Source: Rhodococcus sp. CH91 (GTDB lineage: Bacteria > Actinomycetota > Actinomycetes > Mycobacteriales > Mycobacteriaceae). From it: a stretch of DNA of 64,000 nucleotides. The notes beneath the pieces were generated by a model that saw nothing but the letters and a program-made list of their open reading frames with translations, searched no databases and had not been told where the DNA came from. This document shows, piece after piece, positions 1 to 9,194 of the stretch; within the stretch, counting starts at the first letter, position 1, and each line of letters starts with the position of its first letter. The translations under genes and the position numbers were made by a program. The stretch is from positions 702,346 through 766,345 of the forward strand of contig NZ_JAKFYR010000001.1 in assembly GCF_022554085.1 (NCBI RefSeq), read 5' to 3'.

Positions 1-1261
1 TCTGGCTGTCGAGATAGGAAGTGAGGTAGGCGCGGTAGGCGTCGTTGAGGGAGCTGACGAGCTTGCCCTTCTCCTCACGATTCGGATCGACGGGCAGCGC
101 GGCGTAGGTCCGCTCGGTGTAGAGCCAGTACAGACGGAATCGGTACCAGCCTCGATAGAACGGGATGTGGTCGAACAACCAGTTCTTGCTGTCGTCGGTC
201 TGCCGGAAGTAGTTCTCGTTCGGGGCGATCCACTGCGGTTGGCGTTGCAGGACGACCATGCTCTCGACCTGGTCGGAGATCGCCACCACCAGCTGCATCG
301 CACTGGCACCGCTGCCGACCACCGCGACGCGTTTACCGCGGACGTCGAGGTCCTCGGGCCACTGTGCAGAGTGGACGATCTGGCCGTGGAAGTCCGTAGC
401 CCCCTCGAAATCCGGAACATTGGGAGTGCTGTGCAGCCCCGCTGCCGTCACCAGCGCGCTCGCGCGCAGTTCCTGCTTCTCGCCGTCGGGACCCGTGACA
501 GACAGGACCCAGTGCTGCTCGTTCTCGTCCCACGCGGCCGTGTCGACCGAATGTCCGAACCGGATGCGATCGGTGATGCCGTATTCGTCGGCCACGTCCG
601 AGACGTAGTCGAAGATCTCGTCGCGGCGGGCGAAGTGCTCGGACCAGTTCTTCGGCCGGAAGGAGAACGAGTAGAGGTCGCTGGGGATATCCACTCGTGC
701 CCCGGGATAGCGGTTCTCCCACCAGGTGCCGCCGAGACGGTCGTTCCGTTCCAGCACGGTGTAGGGGATGCCGGCCTTCTCGAGGTTGATGGCGCAGGTC
801 ATGCCGGAGATGCCGGCCCCCACGACGACGACACCGAAATCCTGCCGGGTGGAGCGGATCGTCGAGCCGACGTCGGTGGGCGTGTAGGGAGTGAAGCCGA
901 GCTGCTCGGCAATCATCGGCGAGTAGTGTTCGGAGACGGGCTCGCCCATGACTGTGCTCATCAACCGGGCGAGTTCCGCGCCGGCCGGTGCCGGATGCGC
1001 GATCGGTTTGCCGTTGCACCAGTCCAGTACTGCGTCGGTGACAGCGTCACGGATCTCCGCCTGGATCTGCGGGTCGAAACCGCCGTCGTTGTGTTCCTCG
1101 TATCCCTTGGTGGGTGTCGGGACATACGGTGGCGACAGCCATTTCTCCTCGCCGGTCAATTGGTAGAGGACGGGGAGCAGGCACGGGATGTTGCCTGCTG
1201 CGACGGCTGTGCGCACTGTGTCGCGGTCGAGTTCGGGATCCGGGGGGATTGCCAGGCTCAT
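1..1261 (-). CDS. Baeyer-Villiger monooxygenase, HAPMO-like (C-terminus beyond window)
   Basis: Flavin monooxygenase that inserts oxygen next to a ketone, giving an ester or lactone, with NADPH and FAD. I translated about 420 residues from the complementary strand; the frame is open to the window edge. The first Rossmann motif GAGISG is at residues 148-153, the Baeyer-Villiger fingerprint FHGQIVHSAQWP at 291-302 matches FxGxxxHxxxWP exactly, and a second nucleotide-binding motif GSGASA is at 316-321. About 140 residues precede the FAD motif, as in 4-hydroxyacetophenone monooxygenase-type enzymes and unlike cyclohexanone monooxygenase. The ATG start follows a GAAGGA Shine-Dalgarno. It diverges from the oxygenase at 1966. 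The family is certain; the substrate is unknown, though neighbouring esterases and CoA ligases suggest an ester or lactone product that is degraded further. Confidence 0.93.
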   Translation of the reverse strand, partial: MSLAIPPDPELDRDTVRTAVAAGNIPCLLPVLYQLTGEEKWLSPPYVPTPTKGYEEHNDGGFDPQIQAEIRDAVTDAVLDWCNGKPIAHPAPAGAELARLMSTVMGEPVSEHYSPMIAEQLGFTPYTPTDVGSTIRSTRQDFGVVVVGAGISGMTCAINLEKAGIPYTVLERNDRLGGTWWENRYPGARVDIPSDLYSFSFRPKNWSEHFARRDEIFDYVSDVADEYGITDRIRFGHSVDTAAWDENEQHWVLSVTGPDGEKQELRASALVTAAGLHSTPNVPDFEGATDFHGQIVHSAQWPEDLDVRGKRVAVVGSGASAMQLVVAISDQVESMVVLQRQPQWIAPNENYFRQTDDSKNWLFDHIPFYRGWYRFRLYWLYTERTYAALPVDPNREEKGKLVSSLNDAYRAYLTSYLDSQ

Positions 1262-1425
1262 ATCGCGTCCTTCCGATTGTGGAACGAAGTGGTGGATCGG
1301 GCGGTCAGGGATCTCGAAGGATTCATGAAAGGTGTTCGAGGGGAGGCGGTTTCATCGAAGGTGACCCGTGTCGTCGCGGACCGGCGAGTGCTCTCGGGTT
1401 CCGGACGCGCTCTCCTGACGTGCTG

Positions 1426-1440
1426 TTAATGGTAGCTATG
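1426..1440. promoter_or_regulatory. Shared operator-like element, copy 1
   Basis: The bases gttaatggtagctatg (1425-1440) match copies at 1818-1833 and 9199-9214 with the consensus RTTARYGGTARCTATG. This copy covers the candidate -10 box of the Baeyer-Villiger monooxygenase promoter, which would fit repression. The binding protein is unknown. Confidence 0.6.
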
Positions 1441-1458
1441 GTGCTATTGGTGAGTCAA
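1429..1458 (-). promoter_or_regulatory. Candidate promoter of the Baeyer-Villiger monooxygenase
   Basis: On the minus strand TTGACT (1458-1453) and TACCAT (1434-1429) are 18 bp apart, close to the vegetative consensus. Transcription would begin near 1422, giving an untranslated leader of about 160 bases. The -35 box lies inside the palindrome at 1449-1467 and the -10 box inside the shared element. Confidence 0.5.
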
Positions 1459-1467
1459 TGACTCACC
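1449..1467. promoter_or_regulatory. Perfect 9-bp inverted repeat, operator candidate
   Basis: ggtgagtca-a-tgactcacc is a perfect palindrome around one central base. It covers the candidate -35 box of the minus-strand monooxygenase promoter. Its size and symmetry fit a dimeric GntR, MarR or TetR-type regulator; which one is unknown. Confidence 0.6.
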
Positions 1468-1778
1468 GACTAGGGATATTGAGGTCTTTAGTTAGTCACT
1501 GTTGTGGTCCTGCGACGCGGTAGTGCCGTGACTGAGCGGCTTGTGGCAAAGACCCGCTCGAGTGCTTATCACCTTAATCGGTACTAACAGTACGGTCTTC
1601 TATACCAGTAAAAAGCGATATTGACGCGCAAAATACGTAGAGTTAAGGTTCACAACCGTGTCGTGGACGGATCCCCGGGTCGGCGCGCATCTCCCGCTCC
1701 GCATGCTCGCCCGTTCCGGCCGTAATGAATCTCCGCTTCGAGGATCTCGCTATGTGAGTCACTGTTATGGATCTGTCT

Positions 1779-1840
1779 TTGACAAAAGACCATCTACCTG
1801 CTGATAAGTCCCTTGACATTAGCGGTAACTATGTTAGCTT
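1779..1840 (+). promoter_or_regulatory. Candidate promoter(s) of the oxygenase gene
   Basis: TTGACA (1779-1784) is followed after 17 bp by TGATAA (1802-1807), a good vegetative promoter. A second TTGACA (1813-1818) could pair with TAGCTT (1835-1840) at 16 bp. The shared element at 1819-1833 lies just downstream of the first and within the spacer of the second, a position that would let a bound repressor block both. Confidence 0.5.
1819..1833. promoter_or_regulatory. Shared operator-like element, copy 2
   Basis: The bases ttagcggtaactatg match the copies at 1426 and 9200; the half TAACTATG is identical to that at 9207-9214. It lies in the promoter region of the oxygenase gene at 1966. Confidence 0.6.
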
Positions 1841-1965
1841 GATCACACCGGAGCGCTGCGTGAATCTGCTTCGGGGCTCCGTAGGGACCAAGAACGCCGG
1901 TTGCGTGGAAGACACTCGAATGGTGGGGCACGCAGCCGGATCACCTCCGCACGAAAGGCACGAAC

Positions 1966-3168
1966 ATGACCGAGACGCTGAGCCCGGAGACGATCGCCGG
2001 TAGCGCCCGAGAAGCCGACTACCTCCAGCGCGCGCGTTCCATCGCACCTCTCATCAGGCAGGAAGCTGCCGCCATCGAACGCGAGCGCACTCTCACGAAG
2101 CCGGTTGCCGACGCCTTCGTCGAACAGGGCCTGCACGGGATGCTGATCCCCGAGGAACTCGGCGGCGGAGGTCTGTTGCCCAGCGAGGGCATGAGGGTTT
2201 TCGAAGAGGTCGCCAAGTCCGACGCCTCGACCGGATGGGCGTGGATGGCCAGTGAGTGGGGCACCGCCGGTGTCGTCGGTTATCTGGCCGAGGATGTTGC
2301 GAAAGACCTTCTGAGCCGCGACGAGCCGTTCATCGTCGCCGGCCAGCTTCTTCCTCGGTACCCCGGAATTCAGGTCGAGGGCGGCTACATCATCGACGGC
2401 CGGTACTCGTTTGCGAGTGGTTCGGACCACGCGACGTGGGTCGGTGCAGGCTTCTACGTCGCAGACGAGCAGGGAAACCCGATCCTCGGCGAGAACGGGC
2501 AGCCCCAGGCGCGGATCGCTCTTCTGCCCCGGGAGGATGCGGAGTTCGAGAAGAACTGGGATGTGTGGGGCCTGGCCGGGACGGGCAGCCACGACTACAC
2601 GATCTCCAAGAAGTTCGTTCCCGCCGAGCACACCACCCTGACATTCGGGGGCACGCCGACCCGCTCGGAAACGATGTTCAGGCTGACCAACGAATTCGCC
2701 GGCGGTCTTCCGCATGCCCCCATCGCGCTCGGAATCGCTTCGCGCGCGCTGGAACTGGTGGCCTCCCTGACTGCCGGAAAGGTCCGCCCCACCTACTCGG
2801 TGCCGGTGGGGGAGGCCGAAATCTTCCGGATCGACTTCGGTCGTAAGGAAGCCGAACTGCAGGCCGCGCGACTGTACTGCTACGACGTCGTCCGGTCGGC
2901 CGAGGACGCCGTGAACTCCGGCCGACCGATCACGCCCGAGCACATCGCCCGCGCCCAGCAGATGCTCGCGTGGGTGCACGAAGTCTGCGCCGACGTCGTG
3001 ACGTTCGCCCACCGATGGGGCGGCAGCGCCAGCATCGCCTCGACGAGCACGCTGGGCCGTTTCGTCCGCGACATGAACGTGGCGACACAGCATCTGCTCG
3101 TGGATCAGAAGATGCTGGTCGACGCCGCTGCGGTCCTGCTGCCGATCTACGCACAGGCAGAGGCCTGA
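1966..3168 (+). CDS. Acyl-CoA-dehydrogenase-fold flavin monooxygenase (HsaA/DszC-like)
   Basis: 400 residues with the acyl-CoA dehydrogenase fold, but the C-terminus (RFVRDMNVATQHLLVDQK, about residues 362-379) resembles the hydroxylase branch (HsaA, DszC, HpaB-like oxygenase components) rather than true dehydrogenases. I do not see the catalytic YEG motif of dehydrogenases. Such oxygenases use reduced flavin from a separate reductase, and the gene at 10298 encodes a fitting partner. The ATG follows GAAAGG. It is the first gene of a plus-strand unit with the FadE5-like dehydrogenase about 170 bp downstream. A role in hydroxylating an intermediate of the ketone pathway is inferred; an atypical dehydrogenase remains possible. 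Confidence 0.8.
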   Translation: MTETLSPETIAGSAREADYLQRARSIAPLIRQEAAAIERERTLTKPVADAFVEQGLHGMLIPEELGGGGLLPSEGMRVFEEVAKSDASTGWAWMASEWGTAGVVGYLAEDVAKDLLSRDEPFIVAGQLLPRYPGIQVEGGYIIDGRYSFASGSDHATWVGAGFYVADEQGNPILGENGQPQARIALLPREDAEFEKNWDVWGLAGTGSHDYTISKKFVPAEHTTLTFGGTPTRSETMFRLTNEFAGGLPHAPIALGIASRALELVASLTAGKVRPTYSVPVGEAEIFRIDFGRKEAELQAARLYCYDVVRSAEDAVNSGRPITPEHIARAQQMLAWVHEVCADVVTFAHRWGGSASIASTSTLGRFVRDMNVATQHLLVDQKMLVDAAAVLLPIYAQAEA

Positions 3169-3198
3169 TCGACACACCCGATCGACAACACATTCCGA

Positions 3199-3273
3199 AC
3201 CCGGACACCACATGTCGTGCGATCGTCGGATCTGGAGAGGCTCTGGGTCCGGCATGCCGAGCGGTGTCCGGGT
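3199..3273. other. Intercistronic inverted repeat
   Basis: acccggacacc (3199-3209) and ggtgtccgggt (3263-3273) are perfect complements of 11 bp around a 53-base loop, in the 172-bp gap between the oxygenase and the dehydrogenase. It could form an RNA stem that adjusts expression of the downstream gene; there is no U-tract. Confidence 0.4.
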
Positions 3274-3340
3274 CGGTGTGCTGTGTACACCAGTCCCGGC
3301 CTGCCGACCGGTGGGCCGACGAGCGTGAGAGGGACCCACG

Positions 3341-5203
3341 ATGGGGCACTACAAGAGCAATCTCCGCGATGTGGAGTTCAACCTGTTCGAACTGTTCGAG
3401 CGCGAACGTGTGCTCGGCACCGGCCCGTTCGAGGAAGTGGATTCGGACACCGCGCGGATCGCCCTCCGTGAGGTCGATCGTCTCGCGCGCGAGGAACTCG
3501 CCGCATCGTTCGAAGATTCAGACCGCACTCCCACGGTCTTCGACCCCGCCACCCACACGGTCACCGTCCCGGCCTCCTATGCGGCGACGTACAAGACCTG
3601 GATGGACGCCGAATGGTGGCGTCTGCGTGTGCTGCCCGAACTCGGTGGGACAAACGCGCCCAGTTCGCTGAACTGGGCCCTCGGCGAGTTCGTACTCGGT
3701 GCGAATCCGACACTGTGGACGTATGTGGGATTTCCGACGGCGACCCGCGTGGTGTGGAAGCACGGCACCGAACGCGACAAGAAGATCGCCCGGCTGGCCG
3801 CCGAGAAACACTGGGGTGCCACGATGATGCTCACCGAACCGGACGCGGGTTCCGACGTCGGCGCCGGGCGCACGAAAGCGACCCGCAACGATGACGGAAG
3901 CTGGAACATCGCCGGTGTCAAGCGGTTCATCACGGCGGGCGAGCACGATCTGACCGACAACATCATCCATCTCGTCCTCGCACGGCCGGTCGGCGTCGAC
4001 GGCGCGGGCGGCCCGGGCACCAAGGGATTGAGCTTGTTCCTCGTGCCCAAGTTCCATTTCGATCTCGAGACCGGTGAACTCACCGGCGAACGCAACGGTG
4101 TGTACGTCACCAACGTCGAGAAGAAGATGGGTGTCAAGGTCTCGGCCACCTGCGAGATGACCCTCGGTGCGGACGAACCGGCTCGGGGCTGGCTCCTGGG
4201 GGAGGTCCACGACGGTATCAACCAGATGTTCGACGTGATCGAAGACGCCCGGATGATGGTGGGGTCCAAGGCGATCGCGACACTGTCCAGCGGGTACCTC
4301 AACGCCCTCGAATACGCCAAGGTGCGCGTGCAGGGATCGGATCTCACCCGTTCGTCCGACCGCTCCGCCCCTCGGGTGACCATCACGGCCCACCCCGACA
4401 TCCGGCGATCGCTGCTCACGCAGAAGTCGTACGCCGAAGGATTGCGATCGCTCGTCCTGTATACGGCGACCTGGCAGGACGAGATCGCGGTGCGCAGCGC
4501 GGCGGGGGAGGACACGACGCTCGCAGAAGCTGTCAACGACCTGCTTCTCCCAGTGGTCAAGGGGTACGGCTCCGAACGTTCGTGGACCGTCCTGGGCACC
4601 GAAAGCCTTCAGACCTTCGGTGGATCCGGTTACCTCCAGGACTACCCGATCGAGCAGTATGTGCGTGACGCCAAGATCGACACCGTCTACGAAGGCACCA
4701 CCGCGATCCAGGCGCAGGACCTGTTCTTCCGCAAGATCGCCCGGAACAGGGGTGTGGCATTCGGCCATCTGCTGGGTGAGATCACATCGTTTGCCGACGA
4801 TGCGTGCGCCGAAGCCGATCTTGCGACCGAACGGGACCTGCTGCTCGAGGCCGCCGACGGGGTCCGGTCGATCGTGGAGACGATGACGGCCGATCTTGCC
4901 CGATCGAATCCGACCGTCCCCGACGGCGACGAACGCAACATCTACAAGGTCGGCCTCAACGCGACCCGATTGCTGTACGCGCTCGGGGATGTAGTGGTCT
5001 CCTGGTTGTTGCTGCGCAGCGCCGCGGTCGCTCTGCGGGCTCTCGACGGTGACGTCGATGCAGCCGACCGTTCGTTCTACGAAGGCAAGATCGCGGCGGC
5101 CCGCTTCTTCACCCGCAACATCCTTCCCCTGACGGTCGCGGAAGCACGGATCGCTTCCGAGGTGGACGTCTCCGTCATGGACCTCGACGAAGCGGCGTTC
5201 TGA
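3341..5203 (+). CDS. FadE5-like acyl-CoA dehydrogenase
   Basis: 620-residue acyl-CoA dehydrogenase with the long architecture of mycobacterial FadE5: an N-terminal helix opening MGHYKSNLRD, the dehydrogenase core, and a C-terminal extension. It oxidises acyl-CoA to trans-2-enoyl-CoA, passing electrons to electron-transfer flavoprotein. The catalytic base is Glu451 in VYEGTTAIQ; the flavin-contact segment MMLTEPDAGSDVG is near residues 163-175. The ATG is preceded by GAGAGGGA. It lies behind the oxygenase and is followed by a strong terminator. FadE5 family members accept many chain lengths; here it probably serves the first beta-oxidation step of the acid produced by the cluster (inference). 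Confidence 0.9.
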   Translation: MGHYKSNLRDVEFNLFELFERERVLGTGPFEEVDSDTARIALREVDRLAREELAASFEDSDRTPTVFDPATHTVTVPASYAATYKTWMDAEWWRLRVLPELGGTNAPSSLNWALGEFVLGANPTLWTYVGFPTATRVVWKHGTERDKKIARLAAEKHWGATMMLTEPDAGSDVGAGRTKATRNDDGSWNIAGVKRFITAGEHDLTDNIIHLVLARPVGVDGAGGPGTKGLSLFLVPKFHFDLETGELTGERNGVYVTNVEKKMGVKVSATCEMTLGADEPARGWLLGEVHDGINQMFDVIEDARMMVGSKAIATLSSGYLNALEYAKVRVQGSDLTRSSDRSAPRVTITAHPDIRRSLLTQKSYAEGLRSLVLYTATWQDEIAVRSAAGEDTTLAEAVNDLLLPVVKGYGSERSWTVLGTESLQTFGGSGYLQDYPIEQYVRDAKIDTVYEGTTAIQAQDLFFRKIARNRGVAFGHLLGEITSFADDACAEADLATERDLLLEAADGVRSIVETMTADLARSNPTVPDGDERNIYKVGLNATRLLYALGDVVVSWLLLRSAAVALRALDGDVDAADRSFYEGKIAAARFFTRNILPLTVAEARIASEVDVSVMDLDEAAF

Positions 5204-5223
5204 CGGATCTTCCCCGAGAACAC

Positions 5224-5258
5224 ATGATGCGCGCCCGATCCGATCGGGCGCGCATCAT
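5224..5258. terminator. Bidirectional terminator with 17-bp arms
   Basis: Two perfectly complementary 17-bp arms (5224-5240 and 5242-5258) flank a single central base between the convergent dehydrogenase and acyl-CoA synthetase genes. As RNA the stem would close with a tight loop formed by its inner bases. No U-run follows, as is common in actinobacteria. Confidence 0.75.
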
Positions 5259-5279
5259 CGTGCGTGCGGGATGGGAAGG

Positions 5280-6827
5280 TCAGGACGGGCCGATGGCCGG
5301 CCCTGCTACCTCTTCTTCCCAGTACGGTGCTTTCAGCCGGCGTTTGAACAACTTCCCGGTGTCCTCCCGGGGCAGGCTCTCCTCGAACACCACGACCTTC
5401 GGCACCTTGAACCGGGCAAGGCGCATCTCGACGTGGCGACGAACCTCGTCCTCGGTGAGGGTCGCACCGGGATCGGGTTGGATGTGCGCAGCGAGGGCTT
5501 CGCCGAATTCGGGATCGGGGATCCCGAACACTGCCGCATCGGCGACCCCGTCGAGGGCGAGGAGCACCGCTTCGATCTCGGCGGGATAGATGTTGACGCC
5601 GCCGGAGATGATCATGTCGTTGCGGCGATCGCTCAAGTACAGATATCCGTCGGCATCCACATGCCCGATGTCCCCGACGGTGACGTAACCCTCGATCTCC
5701 ATCGCGCGGCGCTTGGCGTCGTCACCGAGATAGGTGAAATCCGGCCACGCCGAGAACGGCCGGAGGTAGATGTCGCCGTCCTCCCCGACGGGCGCATCGT
5801 GACCGTCGGCCCCGACGATGCGTACTGCGGCGTCGGACAACGGCCTGCCGACGGTGCCCGGATGTGCGAGCCACTCCTCGCTCGTACAACAGACGGCAGC
5901 ACCGGATTCGGATCCACCGTAGTACTCGTGGACGATGGGGCCGAGCCAGTCGATTGCGGCACGCTTGACGTCGGGTGGGCACGGCGCGGCGGCATGGACG
6001 ACCGAGGTCAGGGACGACAGATCGTACCGAGCGCGGACGTCTGCCGGGAGTTTCAGCAACCGGACGAACATGGTGGGAACGACCTGCAGGTGTTCGATCC
6101 GGCGTTCCTCGACCGTCCGGAGAAGGACTTCCGGATCGAATCGCGGCATGATCTCCACATTCATTCCCAGGGCGAACGCGAACTGGAACTGGGTGTTCGG
6201 AGCCGTGTGGTACATCGGTGCTGCGACCAGGGTCGACCGAGCCTTTCCGAATGCGAACGCCTCGATGACGACTTCGTGCAGTGCCGCGAGCTTCTCCGGC
6301 GGCGTCGGTTGCCGCAGAATGCCCTTGGGGCGTCCTGTGGTTCCGGACGTGTAGATGATGCTCATCGGAGGATCGGTGATCCCGGTCGGGTGCGGTTCGT
6401 GCGTGGCGATCAGCTCCTCGACGTTCGCATACCTTCCGGACAACGTCGGGATGTCGGTGCCGTAGGCGTCGGCTAGTACCGCCGGGACCGGAACCTCGAC
6501 GATCGTCGTGCCGACAGGCAGTACCGACTCGACCTTCGGCAACAGGTCGGTGTGCGTCAGCACGATCCGCGCGCCGCTGTCGGTGAGTACGTGGCCGAGG
6601 TCGTCGGTGTTGCCGTGCCAGTTCGCGGGAACGGGCACGGCGCCGATGGCGGCACCGGCAAGCGTCGCTTCGACGAACCCGATCTCGTTGCGCATCACGA
6701 TGGCGTAGCGGTCGCCGTGTGCCACTCCCAGGGCGGACAGAGCCGCGGCGAGCCTCGAAGCCCGCTCACGGATGTGTGCGTGGGTCCGGATGTCGTTGCT
6801 ACACCGGACCGTTGCCTCGTGGGTCAT
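5280..6827 (-). CDS. AMP-forming acyl-CoA synthetase
   Basis: 515-residue class I adenylate-forming ligase that makes an acyl-CoA from acid, ATP and CoA through an acyl-adenylate. The P-loop-like motif IIYTSGTTGRPKG, the adenylate-binding YYGGSESG, the hinge region GDIGHVDADGYLYLSDR and the C-terminal catalytic lysine in PREDTGKLFKR are all present. The ATG overlaps the stop of the upstream ADP-forming synthetase (ATGA) and has a strong GGAGGA site, so the two are translationally coupled. A longer upstream reading is possible but lacks these signals. It probably activates the carboxylic acid released by the hydrolases of this cluster; the exact acid is unknown. Confidence 0.9.
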   Translation of the reverse strand: MTHEATVRCSNDIRTHAHIRERASRLAAALSALGVAHGDRYAIVMRNEIGFVEATLAGAAIGAVPVPANWHGNTDDLGHVLTDSGARIVLTHTDLLPKVESVLPVGTTIVEVPVPAVLADAYGTDIPTLSGRYANVEELIATHEPHPTGITDPPMSIIYTSGTTGRPKGILRQPTPPEKLAALHEVVIEAFAFGKARSTLVAAPMYHTAPNTQFQFAFALGMNVEIMPRFDPEVLLRTVEERRIEHLQVVPTMFVRLLKLPADVRARYDLSSLTSVVHAAAPCPPDVKRAAIDWLGPIVHEYYGGSESGAAVCCTSEEWLAHPGTVGRPLSDAAVRIVGADGHDAPVGEDGDIYLRPFSAWPDFTYLGDDAKRRAMEIEGYVTVGDIGHVDADGYLYLSDRRNDMIISGGVNIYPAEIEAVLLALDGVADAAVFGIPDPEFGEALAAHIQPDPGATLTEDEVRRHVEMRLARFKVPKVVVFEESLPREDTGKLFKRRLKAPYWEEEVAGPAIGPS

Positions 6828-8971
6828 CGCGGATCCTCCTCTTCGGCGCGCACGATGCACAACGCATCGACTGCGACGAGCCCGTCGTCGGTGACGAGGA
6901 GCGGGTTGATGTCCAGCGACTCGATCCACTCGTGGCACGCTGCGGCGAGGTTTCCGAAGCCGACAAGCAGCTCGGCGAGTCGCTCCAGATTCCACGGTGC
7001 CGATCCACGGTAGCCGTGCATCAGCTTCAGATCACGGAACTCCTCGATCAGTTCTTCGGCATCGGTCCGGGTCAGTGGGGCCGGACGTCCACCGACCCGC
7101 TCGAGGACCTCGACCAGGATGCCGCCGATGCCCAGGACCACCATGGGGCCGAGTTCGCTGCGACCTTCGATGCCTACCAGCAGCTCCCCCCGGGCGGCGG
7201 TCATGGGCTGGATGGCGACGACATCGGGGACGTGGTGCCGGCGCGCGAGCGCGCGCATCCGGTTGACCGTGTCCGCGAGGTCCGCCGTGTCGATGTTCAG
7301 GGCCACGGCGCCGAGCTCGGTGCGGTGTGGGACATCGGCGAGCTTCACCGCATAGGGACCGGCGAAATCCGGCGCAGCGTGCCCGTCGGAGTCGACGGTG
7401 CAGTACGGGGCGGTCGGGATACCGAAACGGTCCAGTAGTTCCATGGCCTGCGAGAACGGGAGGAACTGTCGTCCATCTCCGGTGTCGATGGTGGGGACGG
7501 GCGGAGGAGCGATCGGTGCGACGGGCTCGGCGGGCGGACGACGGGTGGCGCGATCGCGCACGAAGGTGCCCATCGTGCGGAGACCACGGAGCGTGCCTCG
7601 AAGGCCGTACCCGAGGGCGACACTTCCGTCGTCACCGATCACTTCTCTGGCGAACGAGCCGACCGGACCGGCGCCGGCTGCGATGGCAACAGGCTTTCCG
7701 AACCGTCGTGCGGCCTGCGCGACGTCATCGATGAGGCGGCGGTAGACGGGGGAGTCGTCGGTCTCTCCCCACATGTTCACGAACACGACGGCGTCCAGTT
7801 CAGGTGAGCCGACGTAGCGTTCGACGATGTCCGTCCAGAAGGTCGCACCGAAGCCGGTGGTGTCGAGAGGATTGGGGACGGTGATGCCGGGGATGGTGGT
7901 GCGGACCCACTCGGCGAGGCCGTCGAGAGGTGGCAGGGAGAGTCCTTCGGCCTCGGCGAGATCGTATGCCAGGGAGGCGAAGCCTCCTGTTCCTGCGACG
8001 ACCCCCACGCGTTCGACGGTGTTCCACTTGCCGGGGTCGAGTTGCCCGACGATCGAGAGGCGATCGACGAGTTCCTCGAGGTCGTGTGCGAGCTGGATAC
8101 CGGCTCGGCGGAACGCTACGTCGTACGCCCAGGCATTGCCGGCGAGCGCTCCGGTGTGGGAAGCCGCCATCTGCTGGGTGCGGCTGCTGCGTGCGAGTTT
8201 GAGGGCCACGATCGGTTTGCCCGCAGCGATGCAGCGCCGGGCTGCACGGAAGAACGCCTCGGGCCGGCGGATGCCCTCCACGATGAGACCGACGGCTGCG
8301 GTCTCCGGGTCGGAGGCCAGGAAATCGACGTAGTCGGCGATGTCGGTGGTCGCTTCGTTGCCGGCGGAGATGAGGCGTGAGATGCCGATGCCGGTGCGGC
8401 GACCCGCGGTGACCGCGACACCGCCGATCATGGCGCCGCTGTGGGAGACGATCGATATGCCGCCCGCGGGCGGATGATAGTCGGCCGAGGCCGTCAGGTT
8501 GAGACTGCGGGGAACACTGATGTACCCCAGACTGTTCGGGCCGACTAGTGCCATTCCACCCCGCTCCGCGGCGGCGACGAGTCTGCGCTGCAGGGACTCT
8601 CCCTCCTGTCCGACCTCTGCGAAACCGGCCGCGTAGATGACGAGTCCTCCGCAGTCGAGTTCGGCGCATTCCTCGGCCAGGGCCACGGTGCGCTCGGCGG
8701 ACATCACCGACAACACGGCGTCGACCGGTTCACCGATGTCCGAGACGGAGCGGTGAGTGGGCACTCCGAACACGGTGGGTGCGGTCGGATGGACGAAGAA
8801 CACCCGTGCGGCGCTGTCGAGCGTCGGGCGTATGAACGGAGCGACGGGGGATTTGTCGCTCAATCCGACGATCGCGACAGTCGAAGGATTGAGTACACGT
8901 TCCAGCGACGAGGTTGTGCGAGCATCGAAATGCTCTGTGCGCGAGGATTCGTCGTCCGAGATGAGAGTCAT
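6824..8971 (-). CDS. ADP-forming acyl-CoA synthetase (acetate-CoA ligase family)
   Basis: 715-residue fused NDP-forming acyl-CoA synthetase: N-terminal CoA-binding domain (starting near VAIVGLSDKS), a central succinyl-CoA-ligase-like domain with SIVSHSGAMIGG, and a C-terminal ATP-grasp domain (FGIPTAPYCTV to DINPLLVTDDG). Such enzymes interconvert acyl-CoA + ADP + Pi and acid + ATP + CoA. The ATG follows a GGAGG site in the divergent region. It is first in a two-gene minus-strand operon with the AMP-forming synthetase. Having two mechanistically different CoA ligases in one operon suggests two acids to activate, or CoA-ester energy recovery; both are inference. Confidence 0.88.
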   Translation of the reverse strand: MTLISDDESSRTEHFDARTTSSLERVLNPSTVAIVGLSDKSPVAPFIRPTLDSAARVFFVHPTAPTVFGVPTHRSVSDIGEPVDAVLSVMSAERTVALAEECAELDCGGLVIYAAGFAEVGQEGESLQRRLVAAAERGGMALVGPNSLGYISVPRSLNLTASADYHPPAGGISIVSHSGAMIGGVAVTAGRRTGIGISRLISAGNEATTDIADYVDFLASDPETAAVGLIVEGIRRPEAFFRAARRCIAAGKPIVALKLARSSRTQQMAASHTGALAGNAWAYDVAFRRAGIQLAHDLEELVDRLSIVGQLDPGKWNTVERVGVVAGTGGFASLAYDLAEAEGLSLPPLDGLAEWVRTTIPGITVPNPLDTTGFGATFWTDIVERYVGSPELDAVVFVNMWGETDDSPVYRRLIDDVAQAARRFGKPVAIAAGAGPVGSFAREVIGDDGSVALGYGLRGTLRGLRTMGTFVRDRATRRPPAEPVAPIAPPPVPTIDTGDGRQFLPFSQAMELLDRFGIPTAPYCTVDSDGHAAPDFAGPYAVKLADVPHRTELGAVALNIDTADLADTVNRMRALARRHHVPDVVAIQPMTAARGELLVGIEGRSELGPMVVLGIGGILVEVLERVGGRPAPLTRTDAEELIEEFRDLKLMHGYRGSAPWNLERLAELLVGFGNLAAACHEWIESLDINPLLVTDDGLVAVDALCIVRAEEEDPR

Positions 8972-9194
8972 GGTCGAGGACCTCCGATGTAGGGGGATCG
9001 TCTGGGCGGGATGCCGGGAGTGCGGTGAGTCGGGTGGGGGGACGCTGATGTCGGTGCCGTATCCGGCGTCGGGTTCGCGAACTGGGAACCGGTCTCGGCA
9101 CAGGCGGTGGCGGCTACTCCCGAAATTTAACACCGTGAACACTCGTTATGGCTAGACATGCTCTCTGTGCAAAAAAGTCCAGGGAAATGGCTTC

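Larger units (their letters stand above)
1262..1965. other. Long divergent control region
   Basis: About 700 bases between the divergent monooxygenase genes, visibly richer in A+T than the flanking genes. I see no convincing coding frame. It holds a candidate promoter for each side, a perfect 19-bp palindrome, two copies of an element also found near 9.2 kb, and the direct repeat gtcactgttRtgg at 1495-1507 and 1758-1770. A further TTGACG-17 bp-TAAGGT promoter-like pair lies at 1621-1649. The length and the multiple sites suggest control by more than one regulator. Confidence 0.7.

Noticed and set aside
1767..2003. Small gene in the divergent region before the oxygenase
   Set aside because: It has no ribosome site or domain and would overlap the promoter elements and the real ATG.
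3518..4768. Open frame of 416 codons antisense to the FadE5-like gene
   Set aside because: No recognisable domain; the opposite strand encodes a dehydrogenase with an intact active site.
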